Origin: Dyella humicola
Lineage (GTDB): Bacteria > Pseudomonadota > Gammaproteobacteria > Xanthomonadales > Rhodanobacteraceae
DNA length: 64,000 bases
Direction of reading: 5' to 3'
NCBI RefSeq assembly: GCF_026283945.1
Contig: NZ_JAPDPC010000001.1
Coordinates: 1,054,001-1,118,000 of the forward strand
Shown: one piece after another, positions 35,242 through 45,050 of the stretch
How the letters are laid out: each line of letters starts with the position of its first letter
Numbering within the stretch: the first letter of the stretch is position 1
Notes under the pieces: model-generated
Databases searched by the model: none
Seen by the model: the letters and a program-made list of their open reading frames with translations, nothing else
What the model was told of the DNA's origin: nothing
Program-made: the position numbers and the translations under genes

Positions 35242-36963
35242 TCAATCCTTGGTGACGCGGTCGATCTCAGCGAGGCTGGTCACGCCCTTCTTCGCCTTCA
35301 ACAGGGCTGAAGCACGCAAGTCGTTCACACCAGCCTTCCGGGCCGCCTCGGCGATCTGCAGCGCGTTGCCCCCCTGCAAAATGATCTTTTGGATCTCTTC
35401 CGCCATGGGCATCACCTGGTAGAGGCCTACGCGCCCTTTATAGCCTTCGTTGCAGATGTCGCAGCCAACGGCTTCGTAAAGGGTCAGGCCGGCGTCAATG
35501 TCTTCCTGGGTGAATCCGGCAGCCAGTAATGCCTGGGGCGGTAGGTCCATGGGCTTCTTGCAGTCGTGCAGGCGGCGCGCCAGTCGCTGGGCAATGACCA
35601 GGGTCACCGACGAGGTGATGCTATAGGGCGGAATACCCATGTTCATCAGGCGCGAAATGGTCTGCGGAGCGTCGTTAGTATGCAGGGTGGACAGCACCAT
35701 ATGGCCGGTCTGTGCTGCCTTGATGGCGATTTCGGCGGTTTCCAGGTCACGAATTTCGCCGACCATGATCACGTCCGGGTCCTGGCGCAGGAACGAGCGC
35801 AGTGCAGCCGCGAAGGTCATGCCGCGCTTGACGTTCTGTTGGACCTGATTGATGCCCTCGACGCGGATTTCCACCGGATCCTCGACTGTGGAGATGTTGC
35901 GCTCGGTGGTGTTGAGGATATTCAGCGCCGTATACAGGGACACGGTCTTGCCCGAGCCGGTAGGGCCGGTGACCAGCACCATGCCATAGGGCTTATGGAT
36001 GGCATCCAGATAGAGCTGTTTCTGGACGTCCTCGTAACCCAGCACATCGATGCCGAGCTTCGCAGCCGAGCCATCCAGGATACGCATCACGATTTTCTCG
36101 CCGAACAGCGTCGGCAGAGTGCTGACGCGGAAATCGACGGCGCGACTCTTGGACAGGTTGAGCTTGATGCGTCCGTCTTGCGGTACACGCCGCTCGGCGA
36201 TGTCCAGGCCGGCCATGACCTTGATGCGCGAAGAGATCCGCGAGGCCAGCTTCATCGGCGGGCTGGCCACGGCGCGCAGCATGCCGTCCATGCGCAGGCG
36301 CACGCGGTACTGGGTTTCGAACGGCTCGAAGTGGATATCCGAGGCGCCGCGTTTGATCGCGTCCACCAGGATCTTGTTGACGAACTTGACCACCGGCGCG
36401 TCATCGTTCGCGTTGGCGTCGATGCCGGTGGATTCGGCCTCGTCGTCGCCGCCTTCCAGCGCCATGTCGTCAAGATCGCCGCCGCCCATGTCGGGCACGC
36501 TATTGCTCATCGCGTTGAGCACGGTCTCGATGGTGCGCAGCAGTTGCCCGCGCTCCACCAGGATCGGTTCCACCATGCAATTGGAGTGGAACTTGATCTC
36601 GTCCAGCGCATGCGACTGCATGGGGTCGGCGATGCCCACGAACAGCCGCTTGCCACGCTTGAACAGGGGCAAGGCATGATGCTTGTTGATCAGCGCCTCG
36701 CTGATCAGGTTCAAGGGCATATTGGCCGGCACCAGGGTGCTCACGTCCATCATCGGCATGCCGAACTCGTCGGAAGCGATGCGGGTGAGGCGGGCGCTGT
36801 CGACCAGGCTATGGTCCAGCAGCCAGGCGGCGAAGGCGGTCTTGTGCTGGAGCGAGTCAGCCACTGCCTTGCGCACGTCGGCTTCAGGCAGCACATCTTC
36901 CGATACCAGCCTGCGCGCCATGCCGGAGAGGCCTGCGAGCGACGGTTGCATTAGCGTTGACAT
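35242..36963 (-). CDS. pilB: Type IV pilus assembly ATPase PilB
   Basis: The 573-residue hexameric ATPase drives pilus extension. N-terminal GspE-N domains (about 1-150) precede the motor, with Walker A GPTGSGKT at 333-340, Asp box DPVEIRVEGINQVQ, Walker B DPDVIMVGEIRD and a zinc-binding tetracysteine near 470-500 whose second half is CDICNEGYKGR. An acidic insert (GGGDLDDMALEGGDDEAE) near 160-178 is unusual in charge. It lies upstream of pilC and 10 kb from the pilins, separated by the glycan cassette. Confidence 0.96.
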   Translation of the reverse strand: MSTLMQPSLAGLSGMARRLVSEDVLPEADVRKAVADSLQHKTAFAAWLLDHSLVDSARLTRIASDEFGMPMMDVSTLVPANMPLNLISEALINKHHALPLFKRGKRLFVGIADPMQSHALDEIKFHSNCMVEPILVERGQLLRTIETVLNAMSNSVPDMGGGDLDDMALEGGDDEAESTGIDANANDDAPVVKFVNKILVDAIKRGASDIHFEPFETQYRVRLRMDGMLRAVASPPMKLASRISSRIKVMAGLDIAERRVPQDGRIKLNLSKSRAVDFRVSTLPTLFGEKIVMRILDGSAAKLGIDVLGYEDVQKQLYLDAIHKPYGMVLVTGPTGSGKTVSLYTALNILNTTERNISTVEDPVEIRVEGINQVQQNVKRGMTFAAALRSFLRQDPDVIMVGEIRDLETAEIAIKAAQTGHMVLSTLHTNDAPQTISRLMNMGIPPYSITSSVTLVIAQRLARRLHDCKKPMDLPPQALLAAGFTQEDIDAGLTLYEAVGCDICNEGYKGRVGLYQVMPMAEEIQKIILQGGNALQIAEAARKAGVNDLRASALLKAKKGVTSLAEIDRVTKD

Positions 36964-37670
36964 AGCAATACTGACTCAGCCCCCTGATTGAGTGGGAATT
37001 TACCCCAGTTGGGCGGGTAGGTCACTCGCCGTGAGAGGTTGATGGCATCCGGGGTGACGGTGCGCACATATCGCCGCCAGGCCGGCGCCTGTAGGTATGG
37101 CATGCATCAGGCGTGCCGCGCAGCCTAAAAGACAAGGATTTTGCTTAGGCTTGGAGCATGAAGGCTGGTTTCACCATACACGTTCGAAGTATCGGGCCGA
37201 CAACCCATCCCCAGCGCCCGCTTTTTTTGATATTTGGCACCCCGCGTACCGAAAAGGCTGAGGTGGCCGGCGTGGAGCGGGGGCTGGGTTCGCTTAGGTG
37301 GGCCGGCCGTCGGGCCAGAAGCGGCCCGATTCGAATGGGATTTCGCCGGCCAGCGAGCAGTCCGTGCTCCCCAAATGGCGGCGGCTCGGCCCAGTGCCGC
37401 GACTTTGTCGTTGATAACGCGGCGAACGACCTTGAGCCGCCTCGCGGGGCCCTCGCCACCGCGTTGACCCAGGAGGTCGATCCGCCGTCGAAGTGGGAAT
37501 CGCTTTTAGCACCCGGACCATAGTCCCTGTGCGCCTTGAGGGCCGGGTAGTGACGGTGCGGTGTCTCGCTAGATCTTTCGCGACGCCCGCGCGCACTTAA
37601 ACGTCAATTCCACCACAGCCGCATGGGTTTACCCGGGTTATCATGCCGCCTTACGTCCGGGGGATCTCTT
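36964..37670. other. 707-bp region between pilB and the glycan cassette
   Basis: No gene is annotated. Overlapping short ORFs occur on both strands (for example 37158-37523 plus and 37145-37459 minus) without recognisable products. A hairpin with agcctaaaa / ttttgcttaggct arms lies at 37122-37151. The pilB promoter and the promoter of the plus-strand glycan genes must lie here. In related genomes a pilin gene is expected next to pilB; none is present. Confidence 0.5.
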
Positions 37671-38525
37671 TTGAACCGTCTCAGCATCATCCTGCCCGCC
37701 AAGAACGAAGGGGCGGCCCTGAAGGCTTTGCTTCCTCGTCTACGTGCTATCCAGCCTGAAGCAGAAATCATCGTGGTCGACGACGGTTCCGCCGACGATA
37801 CGCGCGATGTTTGCAAGAGCAATGATGTTCAGTGCCTGTCTTCGCCCTATTCCATGGGCAATGGCGCAGCCATCAAGCGTGGGGCCCGCGCGGCCAACGG
37901 CGAGATCCTCGTTTTCATGGACGGTGATGGCCAGCATGATCCTGCCGATATCGCGCGCTTGCTGGAGAGACTGGATCAGGGCTTCGATATGGTGGTCGGT
38001 GCGCGCGACTGGGAGAGCCAGGCGGGGGTAGGACGGGGTATTGCCAACACGGTCTATAACTGGCTCGCCAGCCGAATGACTGGCCACGTCGTCGCCGATC
38101 TGACCTCGGGATTTCGCGCTGTGCGCTCGAGCCGGTTTCGTGAATTCCTGCACTTGCTTCCCAACGGTTTTTCTTACCCTACAACCAGCACCATGGCGTT
38201 TTTTCGCAGCGCTTACCCGGTGGCCTATGTGCCGATCAAGGCGGCGCAGCGAGTGGGCAAGAGTCATATCAAGCCATTGCGCGACGGTATTCGCTTCTTG
38301 CTGATCATTTTCAAGATCGCGACACTGTATTCGCCGCTAAAGCTGTTTGTGCCGGCCAGTGTGGTCTTCTTCATGCTGGGATGTGCCAATTACGCGCGGA
38401 CGCTCATTCAGTATGGGCGCCTCACTAATATGAGCACATTGATGTGGAGTGCGGCGGTTATCGTCTTTCTCATCGGTCTGGTATCCGAACAGATCACAGC
38501 GCTGACTTATCGACGTGATGACTAG
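37671..38525 (+). CDS. GT2 glycosyltransferase, DPM1/GtrB-like polyprenyl-phosphate sugar synthase
   Basis: The 284-residue protein starts at TTG 37671 (ccggggga upstream). A GT-A domain is clear: ILPAKNEG, VVDDGSADDT, metal-binding FMDGDGQHDP, VVGARDWES and the TSGFRAVRSS acceptor loop. Two C-terminal membrane helices (about 222-245 and 253-275) resemble GtrB/ArnC. Such enzymes make undecaprenyl- or dolichol-phosphate hexoses, the donors used by GT-C membrane glycosyltransferases, three of which lie in this region. It opens the plus-strand half of the cassette. Confidence 0.85.
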   Translation: MNRLSIILPAKNEGAALKALLPRLRAIQPEAEIIVVDDGSADDTRDVCKSNDVQCLSSPYSMGNGAAIKRGARAANGEILVFMDGDGQHDPADIARLLERLDQGFDMVVGARDWESQAGVGRGIANTVYNWLASRMTGHVVADLTSGFRAVRSSRFREFLHLLPNGFSYPTTSTMAFFRSAYPVAYVPIKAAQRVGKSHIKPLRDGIRFLLIIFKIATLYSPLKLFVPASVVFFMLGCANYARTLIQYGRLTNMSTLMWSAAVIVFLIGLVSEQITALTYRRDD

Positions 38526-38564
38526 TTCGCAGTCGCCAAGGTGTGAATTGGTTGCTGAAAGCGC

Positions 38565-39851
38565 GTGTCCGTTGTGACGAGCCAGTCCCAGAACTCGTTG
38601 GGCACGAGCGTTGGCGGATCTCCGGGAGACATATCCGGAGGCGAGGCTGCTGCGCGCCGGCCCAAGCTACTCGTTGTGACTTCGACGTATCCTCGGTGGG
38701 CAGATGATCCAGAGCCTGGATTTGTGCACGAGCTGGCCAAGCGACTCACTGATCGGTTCGACGTCACGGTCCTGTGCCCACGCGCAGCAAACGCCGCCCG
38801 CGAGGAGTGTCTTGAACGGGTCCGGGTGCTGCGGTACCGCTATGCGCCTGGCCGTTGGGCGACGCTGGTCAACGATGGAGGCATTCTCGCCAATCTCAGG
38901 CAGCATCCTTGGAAATGGCTCCTGGTGCCCTCTTTCATCACGTGCCAATGGATTGCGTTGTTCAAGTTGAAGCTCAGGTGGCGACCCGATGTCGTTCACG
39001 CGCACTGGCTTATCCCGCAGGGGGTCATTGGGGCGTGGGCTGGCGTGACGCCGTTTGTGGTCACGTCACATGGTGCGGATCTGTTTGCCCTGCAAGGCAA
39101 GCTGTTCAAGTGGCTGCGTGCCAAAGTGGTGGAGCGCGCAGCGGCGGTGACCGTGGTAAGCGATGCGATGCGACAACGGTTGCAAAGCGAGTGCCCTGGC
39201 ACGCAGGTGCTTACCATGCCCATGGGCGTGGATATGGATGAGCGATTCGGCGTGTCTACGCAAGACCTCGGGTCGACCCATACCCTCCTGTTCGTGGGGC
39301 GCCTGGTAGAGAAGAAGGGGCTGATCTACCTCATCGAGGCAATGCCTGAGATTGTTGCCAGCCACCCCGGCGCACGCCTGGACATTGTGGGTTTTGGGCC
39401 TGAAGGTGATCGTTTGAAGGACCGAGTAAAACATCTTGGTCTTGATTCATCAGTGCGATTTGTCGGAGCCGTTCCCCAGTCGGATCTTCCGGGCTACTAC
39501 AGGTCCGCGACGGCCTTTGTGGCGCCGTTTGTCCAGGCGTCAGGAGGCGATCAGGAAGGTTTGGGGTTGGTCGTTGCGGAGGCCATCGGTTGCCAGTGTC
39601 CAGTCATCGTGGGCGACGTACCCGCAGTTCACGACCTGATCGGCGATGTGCAGGAATGCATCGTTCCCCAGCGTGATAGCCCGGCCCTCGCCAAGGCCAT
39701 CATCCGAGTCCTGGATGATCCTGAGTCGGCAAGGCAGCAGGCGGTCGCCTTGCGTGCAAGCATTTACGAACGATTTTCCTGGACGTCGGTGGCGAAAGGC
39801 TACGCGGAGCTCTTCAGTAGCCTGACCATAGAGGGTTCGCGAAGCGCATGA
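38565..39851 (+). CDS. GT4 family glycosyltransferase (WecA-independent, GT-B fold)
   Basis: The 428-residue cytoplasmic transferase has an N-terminal Rossmann half (LLVVTSTYPRWADDPEPGFV, DVVHAHWLIPQG, VVTSHGADLFAL) and a C-terminal nucleotide-sugar half (LLFVGRLVEKKGLIYLIEAM, VRFVGAVPQSDL, and the EGLGLVVAEAIGCQCPVI E-x7-E motif). It adds a sugar to a lipid-linked or other acceptor; specificity unknown. The N-terminal ~30 residues are unstructured, so the true start may be internal; GTG 38565 is the longest reasonable. Its stop overlaps the next start (ATGA). Confidence 0.85.
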   Translation: MSVVTSQSQNSLGTSVGGSPGDISGGEAAARRPKLLVVTSTYPRWADDPEPGFVHELAKRLTDRFDVTVLCPRAANAAREECLERVRVLRYRYAPGRWATLVNDGGILANLRQHPWKWLLVPSFITCQWIALFKLKLRWRPDVVHAHWLIPQGVIGAWAGVTPFVVTSHGADLFALQGKLFKWLRAKVVERAAAVTVVSDAMRQRLQSECPGTQVLTMPMGVDMDERFGVSTQDLGSTHTLLFVGRLVEKKGLIYLIEAMPEIVASHPGARLDIVGFGPEGDRLKDRVKHLGLDSSVRFVGAVPQSDLPGYYRSATAFVAPFVQASGGDQEGLGLVVAEAIGCQCPVIVGDVPAVHDLIGDVQECIVPQRDSPALAKAIIRVLDDPESARQQAVALRASIYERFSWTSVAKGYAELFSSLTIEGSRSA

Positions 39852-40576
39852 GCCATCCCATCGAGCGACAGCCTCATGTCGATACGAATATGCCGCTGCG
39901 GGCACTCAAGGCGCGCAAGATTGAAGTGCTTCTTGGCCTGGATGAGGAGCGCTCCCGTGGCAGCTTGCTTGAAGTAGGCACAGGCAGTGGCGGCATAGCT
40001 CATTATTTCGCCCACAGCACCTCCCGACAGTGGAGCGTTTCAGCAGTCGATGTGATCGACAATCGGCAATTGAAAGATGGATACGACTTCCAATTGATCG
40101 AGGGCTGCTTGTTGCCATTCGCTGATGAAACTTTCGATGTGGTGATCAGCAATCATGTGATCGAGCACGTCGGCGACGAGTCCAGTCAGCTACTGCACCT
40201 TCGCGAACTTAGGCGAGTATTGAAGCCGGGCGGCAGAGGTTACCTGGCTGTACCTAACCGCTGGATGGTGGTCGAGCCGCACTACCGCGTGCCATTCCTG
40301 AGTTGGCTGCCCAAACGATGGCGGTCCCGTTATCTCAGGTGTTTCAAGGCGGGTGGTGTCTATGATTGCGAACCGCTGACCATGCGCGGTGTAGAGCGAT
40401 TGCTTACGGCGGCAGCCCTTGGCTTTGAAAACATCTGTTTGCAGGCGCTGCGGGTGATCCTTACGCTGGAGAATTCCGCGGCTCCCGCAGTTCGGGCCAT
40501 TGCCGACTTGCCCGATCCGTTGCTGTCACGTCTCCTGCCCATCATGCCAACCTTGATCTATCGGCTACGGCGTTAG
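39848..40576 (+). CDS. SAM-dependent methyltransferase (class I)
   Basis: The 242-residue protein has SAM motif I LLEVGTGSGGIAHYFA, acidic VDVID (motif II) and motif IV region FDVVISNHVIEHVGDE, as in Methyltransf_11/Ubi-like enzymes, followed by LKPGGRGYLAVPNRW. It overlaps the GT4 gene by ATGA, so it probably acts on the same glycan or its lipid carrier. Substrate not known. Confidence 0.82.
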   Translation: MSHPIERQPHVDTNMPLRALKARKIEVLLGLDEERSRGSLLEVGTGSGGIAHYFAHSTSRQWSVSAVDVIDNRQLKDGYDFQLIEGCLLPFADETFDVVISNHVIEHVGDESSQLLHLRELRRVLKPGGRGYLAVPNRWMVVEPHYRVPFLSWLPKRWRSRYLRCFKAGGVYDCEPLTMRGVERLLTAAALGFENICLQALRVILTLENSAAPAVRAIADLPDPLLSRLLPIMPTLIYRLRR

Positions 40577-40644
40577 CGAGCGTGCGTATCTGATGACGAC
40601 GTGCCCCAAGCCCTCCCTGCCCAAAATCCTGAGACTGTTGACCG

Positions 40645-41295
40645 ATGTCCAATAACTTCACCAAGGCATGGGCCCGCTGGGCACCTCTTTTCTCCTTCGG
40701 GGGATCACGCCACTACTGGACCCAGCGTTATCGTTTGGGCGGGGACTCCGGTGTTGGATCGGAAGGGCCTGCCGCCCATTACAAGGCAAAGATCCTGAAT
40801 GATTTCGTGGCGGCTCAGGGCGTTGAAAGCCTCATCGAGCTGGGCTGCGGTGATGGTCGGCAGCTGGAGCTCGCCAAGTACCCGAGCTATCTGGGCATCG
40901 ATGTCAGCTCAGAAGCCATCGAGCAATGTCGCAAGCGCTTTAATGGTGACCTCTCCAAACGGTTCCAGGTATTGACTGACTACCATGGCGAGTCGGCTGA
41001 CTTGGCGCTGTCGCTCGACGTCATCTACCACCTGGTGGAGGACGCGACCTACCACGAACACTTGCGAAGCCTCTTTTCAGCAGGCAAGCGCTTTGTCATC
41101 GTCTATTCCAGTAATGTGCTTGTCTCCGGGCGCAATTTCCGCCATGTACGCCATCGCGCAGTCAGCGAAGACATCGCGCGGTTGCATCCGGAGTTCGAGC
41201 GCATGAAGGAAGTCGAGGAAGCGTTGCCCGCACCGGTAGCATTCAATCGAGGCATCCCGACCGTCTTTCTCGTTTATCGGCGCAAAGTGGCTTGA
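40645..41295 (+). CDS. Second SAM-dependent methyltransferase
   Basis: The 216-residue protein has motif I LIELGCGDGRQLELA, YLGIDVSSEAIEQC and LALSLDVIYHLVED. The N-terminal SFGGSRHYWTQRYRLGGDSG stretch is seen in methyltransferases of glycan clusters. Last gene of the plus-strand half of the cassette; it converges on the flippase gene. A hairpin at 41314-41340 lies between them. Confidence 0.78.
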   Translation: MSNNFTKAWARWAPLFSFGGSRHYWTQRYRLGGDSGVGSEGPAAHYKAKILNDFVAAQGVESLIELGCGDGRQLELAKYPSYLGIDVSSEAIEQCRKRFNGDLSKRFQVLTDYHGESADLALSLDVIYHLVEDATYHEHLRSLFSAGKRFVIVYSSNVLVSGRNFRHVRHRAVSEDIARLHPEFERMKEVEEALPAPVAFNRGIPTVFLVYRRKVA

Positions 41296-41313
41296 ATTAA
41301 CGGCCCTTGCTGC

Positions 41314-41340
41314 GCATTCGGTAGCTTTGCTGCCGAATGC
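41314..41340. terminator. Hairpin between convergent methyltransferase and flippase genes
   Basis: Arms gcattcgg (41314-41321) and ccgaatgc (41333-41340) with additional agc/gct pairing inside; loop ttt. No T-run on either strand, so a possible bidirectional terminator. Confidence 0.45.
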
Positions 41341-41351
41341 AAACGCAGACG

Positions 41352-42575
41352 TCAGGCATTGTGCTTGCGCACGAGCCACCAGCCGGATGCTGCCATCACC
41401 GCCTCCGCCATGATGACGGCGGCAATCAGCCCTCCCACGCCAAGGAAGTGGGGCAAGACAACCATGCCTGACGCAAGCAGAAGTACGCCGGCGATTTCAA
41501 AGGCGATGCGCTCGCGCGGGTGCCCGAGGGCGACCAGCACGGTTCCGGCCGACAGCCTTAGCGCAAGGAAAGGGGCGGTAATCGCCACCCAGGGCAGAAG
41601 GCGGGCTGTAGCGGCGTAGGTAGGCCCGAGAATGACGGGTAGTAAAGGGCTGCAGACAGCCAATGCGACGCTGCTGAATATGCCCCAGCCGAAGGCCAGC
41701 AGGGCGATCAGTCCAATCAGCCTTTTACCTTGCTTGTCTGGCTTGTGCGCATGTCTGAAGAGTCGTGGCTGGGCCGACAGCAGCAGCGCAATGACCGGCG
41801 TCACCATGGCTCCCATGATCCGTGATGTTGCCGCATAGATGCCTGCATCATGGGCACCTACAGCGCGCACGGCGATGGCCTTGTCCAACTCGGTCGGATT
41901 GGCGGCGACCAGTTGCATTGCCGCATAGGATGCGCCGGTCTTCAGCTCGTCCGCCGTGGCGATGCGCGGGTCCCAGTGAAGACGCACATAGCGTCGCGTT
42001 AAGTGATAACTGATCACTAGGCTAACGACGGATGTCGCGAACTGTAGGATCGCGTAGGTGGCGAGGCGATCCTCGTCGTCGACCGCAAAGCATGGTGCGA
42101 TGGCAAGCAGGCGCAGTCCCAGCGGAAGCCACTGCACGAACTGGCTGAGGGGGACGCGCTCACTCGCTTGCAAGGTGAAGCTAAGCAGGGTGATGAAGGG
42201 CGTAATCAGAAGTTCAGTGGCGCCTATCCACCAGAGCGTGTTCAAAGACAGCAGACCACGGTCCGTTATCAGGCCACCGCACAGGAGATAGACCAGCAAA
42301 AGCGCGCAGCCGAGCAAAAGCGTGAGTGGCCATGCATAGCGCCAGATATCCGATGCCGCATCACCCTTGCGCGCCGTGGCCGAAAGCATCACGTAACCTG
42401 AGCCAAGACTGGGGAGCAGGCCCATAACAACGGCCAGCGCCATCGCGGCGGTCAGGTTGCCATAGATGGTGGGTGGAAGCAGACGAGTGAGCAGGATCAG
42501 CATCGCTGTCTGGGTGGCGACGCGCAGGGCGAGCAGGGCCGAGGTTTGCAGGCTTTGGCGAGCGAGTTGCCCCAT
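41352..42575 (-). CDS. Wzx/MOP-type polysaccharide flippase
   Basis: The 407-residue protein has about 12 hydrophobic segments and Wzx-like features (LLTRLLPPTIYGNLTAAMAL; LDKAIAVRAVGAHDAGIYAA). It would flip lipid-linked sugars to the periplasmic face. It lies 9 bp downstream of the first TMTC-like gene on the same strand, so the two are probably co-transcribed. Substrate inferred from context only. Confidence 0.8.
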   Translation of the reverse strand: MGQLARQSLQTSALLALRVATQTAMLILLTRLLPPTIYGNLTAAMALAVVMGLLPSLGSGYVMLSATARKGDAASDIWRYAWPLTLLLGCALLLVYLLCGGLITDRGLLSLNTLWWIGATELLITPFITLLSFTLQASERVPLSQFVQWLPLGLRLLAIAPCFAVDDEDRLATYAILQFATSVVSLVISYHLTRRYVRLHWDPRIATADELKTGASYAAMQLVAANPTELDKAIAVRAVGAHDAGIYAATSRIMGAMVTPVIALLLSAQPRLFRHAHKPDKQGKRLIGLIALLAFGWGIFSSVALAVCSPLLPVILGPTYAATARLLPWVAITAPFLALRLSAGTVLVALGHPRERIAFEIAGVLLLASGMVVLPHFLGVGGLIAAVIMAEAVMAASGWWLVRKHNA

Positions 42576-42584
42576 CGTGTGCAG

Positions 42585-44681
42585 TCAGTTGGAGTTGTCG
42601 GAAGACGGTAACAGATCCCGGAGCCCGGCAAGCTCCTTGTCCAGATAGCCGCCCATATTGAGATCCTGCAAGTTGCCCAGCTGCCGTCTGGCCTCGTCAA
42701 ACTTCTTTTCCGAAACGTACATGTGAAACAGCGTAATCCTGTAGGCCGCTTCGCTGGGAGCGACCTTGGTTGCCGCTGTCATCATTTTTTCGCCCAAGCC
42801 AGCATCGGAAAGCTCGTTCCAGGCAAACTCACCATAGGCTGCAAGAATGCGCGCACTCGGGTCCGGATGAGATATCGCCGCCTGAAATGCCGCACTCATA
42901 CGCGACTTGGGCAGGTCACACTGGGCTTCATGCATGCAATGCACCAGGGCAATCAGCGAACTTTCGTCCTGCACACCAGGTTTTCGTGATCTTAATTTGG
43001 CGATCATGCTGTCCCACCACGTGTCCTTGATGGGCAAATGCATCCTTGCATTCATAAAGATCAGCGCCTGCTGCGGAAGGATGGATGACTTGGGGAGGCT
43101 GGCCGCTTGTTCCAATGGCGCATAGGCAAGGCGCGTGAATTCGGAGTTGGGGTCGTAGCGCGAATAGATAATGTAGGTTCGGCCGAGCTCATATTGGGCG
43201 CGAGGCGATTCCGGTGCTCGAGTCGCCAGTTCCCTGGCTAGGCGCAGCGGGTCTCCCCAGGCGTAAGCCGTCATGGTCGTCAGCCACAACCACCAGCCCA
43301 TCAGCAGCAACAACGGCAACAGAGAAAGCCCGTGACGGAGTCGCCCTACAAGGTGTCGCCGTTCTAAGGCATCCGGGCTGCCGGCGACGGTGGCGCCCGA
43401 TCCTGAAAGCGTCATCGAGCGCGGAACAATGCTGGGCAGGACGGCGAGCAGGAGGCCGAGGCTGGCGAAGTAATTGCGGTGTTCGTAGATCAGTTCCAGC
43501 GGCAGGATCGTGCCCGTCAAAAGATGGCTGGCGAGAAAGAGCGCAATTCCCAAGGCGGCAAGAGGGCGTCGACGACGAAGCCAGATCGCAGCAACGCTCA
43601 AGCCGACCAGGCAGGCGATGCTCGCGATGGTGGTCCACGGCGTCAGCAGCCCATCCGATACGTCAAAGTCGTCGTGATAGAACGACAGCCCACGTGCCGT
43701 GGGGAAAATAGTCCAGCGGATATAGTCGACCACCACGCGCGCTTCACTTAGCAGTCGCGTTGTCATGGTGAAGTCTCGGGTCGACCATGCCTTCGGCTGC
43801 AGCAGGCCCGGCAACAAATAGCCAAGGCCAATCAATAAAGGCAAAACCAGAATCATGAGGAACATCGTGACGAGGCGGCGGTCCTTCACACCGGTGCGCC
43901 CAGATGTCGAGTCGCTCGCGGGGCCGCGGAAGTCGAATAAGCACCATTCCACCAATAGGGCATAAAGCGGCAGCATCACCGCCGTTTCCTTGGCCATGGT
44001 ACCAATGGCTGTCGGTAGCGTGAGGCTTGCCAGACATAGCAGGAATCCCCGAGAGAACAACTGTCCATCCGTGCCGCCAAGCATGCGGCGCCGGCCTTGG
44101 ACGTAGCCGATCAGCCCCAGCAGGATAAAAAGGTTGGCCAGGCTCTCCATGCGCTGCACGACATAAAGGACTGCCGTGAGATTGATCGGCAGCAACAGCC
44201 AGGCCGCTGTTATCCACAGCGCCAGCATTGTGGGTCGCGAGTTAGGTTCAGTGTTGTCTTGATCTGCTGGCGTATCCGTTGAGGACTGCTTTCGCAGGGG
44301 ATTTGCAAACCCTGACGTGCGCCCTGTGCACTGCAACAACGCTCGGATCAGCACGAACACCAGCACGCCATTGATCAGGTGGATGAGCAGATTCGTCAGC
44401 TTCATCCAGAAAGGATCGAGGCCGCTCAGCAGGAAATTGGCCGCAAAGCTCAACGAGGCGATTGGCCGCTTGAACTCACTAGACGGCGAAGAAAACGCGG
44501 CGTTGATCAACGAGGAGGCGTTGGCCTCCTCAGGCTGGACGCCTTTGTTGTCGACGATGTTCGGGTAGTCGTCAAACAGCCAGCCGCCATGAAGGCCCAG
44601 CCAATAGACCAGGGTGGTAACGAGAAGGACCAGCGCGAGCAAGCACCAGCCCCAGCGGGACGAGGAGGAATCGGGCGCCAA
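42585..44681 (-). CDS. TMTC-like GT-C membrane glycosyltransferase 1 with C-terminal TPR region
   Basis: The 698-residue protein has about 11-12 membrane helices and a C-terminal (about 490-698) helical, TPR-like periplasmic part. In the first periplasmic loop it has FDDYPNI with Asp37-Asp38, then KRPIASLSFAANFLLSGLDP and FWMKLTNLLIHLINGVLVFV. TMTC O-mannosyltransferases (DUF1736 proteins) have the same loop, with an acidic pair and YRPLxxxxF...L.G..PxxxHLxNxxLH. MAKETAVMLPLYALL also matches. The His-Pro of the family is replaced by Leu-Pro (LLPINLTAVLYVVQRME). It likely uses a polyprenyl-phosphate sugar; pilin is a plausible acceptor. Both points are inference. Confidence 0.72.
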   Translation of the reverse strand: MAPDSSSSRWGWCLLALVLLVTTLVYWLGLHGGWLFDDYPNIVDNKGVQPEEANASSLINAAFSSPSSEFKRPIASLSFAANFLLSGLDPFWMKLTNLLIHLINGVLVFVLIRALLQCTGRTSGFANPLRKQSSTDTPADQDNTEPNSRPTMLALWITAAWLLLPINLTAVLYVVQRMESLANLFILLGLIGYVQGRRRMLGGTDGQLFSRGFLLCLASLTLPTAIGTMAKETAVMLPLYALLVEWCLFDFRGPASDSTSGRTGVKDRRLVTMFLMILVLPLLIGLGYLLPGLLQPKAWSTRDFTMTTRLLSEARVVVDYIRWTIFPTARGLSFYHDDFDVSDGLLTPWTTIASIACLVGLSVAAIWLRRRRPLAALGIALFLASHLLTGTILPLELIYEHRNYFASLGLLLAVLPSIVPRSMTLSGSGATVAGSPDALERRHLVGRLRHGLSLLPLLLLMGWWLWLTTMTAYAWGDPLRLARELATRAPESPRAQYELGRTYIIYSRYDPNSEFTRLAYAPLEQAASLPKSSILPQQALIFMNARMHLPIKDTWWDSMIAKLRSRKPGVQDESSLIALVHCMHEAQCDLPKSRMSAAFQAAISHPDPSARILAAYGEFAWNELSDAGLGEKMMTAATKVAPSEAAYRITLFHMYVSEKKFDEARRQLGNLQDLNMGGYLDKELAGLRDLLPSSDNSN

Positions 44682-45050
44682 GGTATCGAATCGGTATCGA
44701 ATAAGATGGCGGCAGCTTACCGCGTTCGGTGGCTTGGTCTAGCCGCAAGTTCGGGCAGCTTCGGTGCAAGGATGGATTCAGATAGGGCTGCGTGCGGTGG
44801 CTGGAGCGTGGGTGCTCGTCGACCTCTTGCGGATGGATGGCGGCTGGGTATTCCCAAAGGTTGTCAGAGGAACTTCATTACCGTCATCTCAGCGGCTCTC
44901 AACAGCCGAATGGCTGGTCAAGCTGGGATCCATTGCCGTTTAAGGCGCCGAAAACACAGGGTGACCCGCTTTGCTTAAATGAAGCGCCTCCAGTTTGACC
45001 CGTCATTCAGCTGTTAGAACCGCCGGAAAGACGACTTGTTCTGACCTTCT
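44682..45050. other. 369-bp region between two TMTC-like genes
   Basis: No gene is supported; short overlapping ORFs on both strands give no recognisable product. The region should contain the promoter of the flippase-GT-C pair at 41352-44681. No terminator with a T-run is visible after the gene at 45051. Confidence 0.4.

Noticed and set aside
37158-37523. Plus-strand ORF of 121 codons between pilB and the glycan cassette with a possible ribosome site
   Set aside because: A comparable minus-strand ORF overlaps it, the product is rich in Arg, Pro and Gly without any recognised domain, and it looks like chance ORF in GC-rich DNA.
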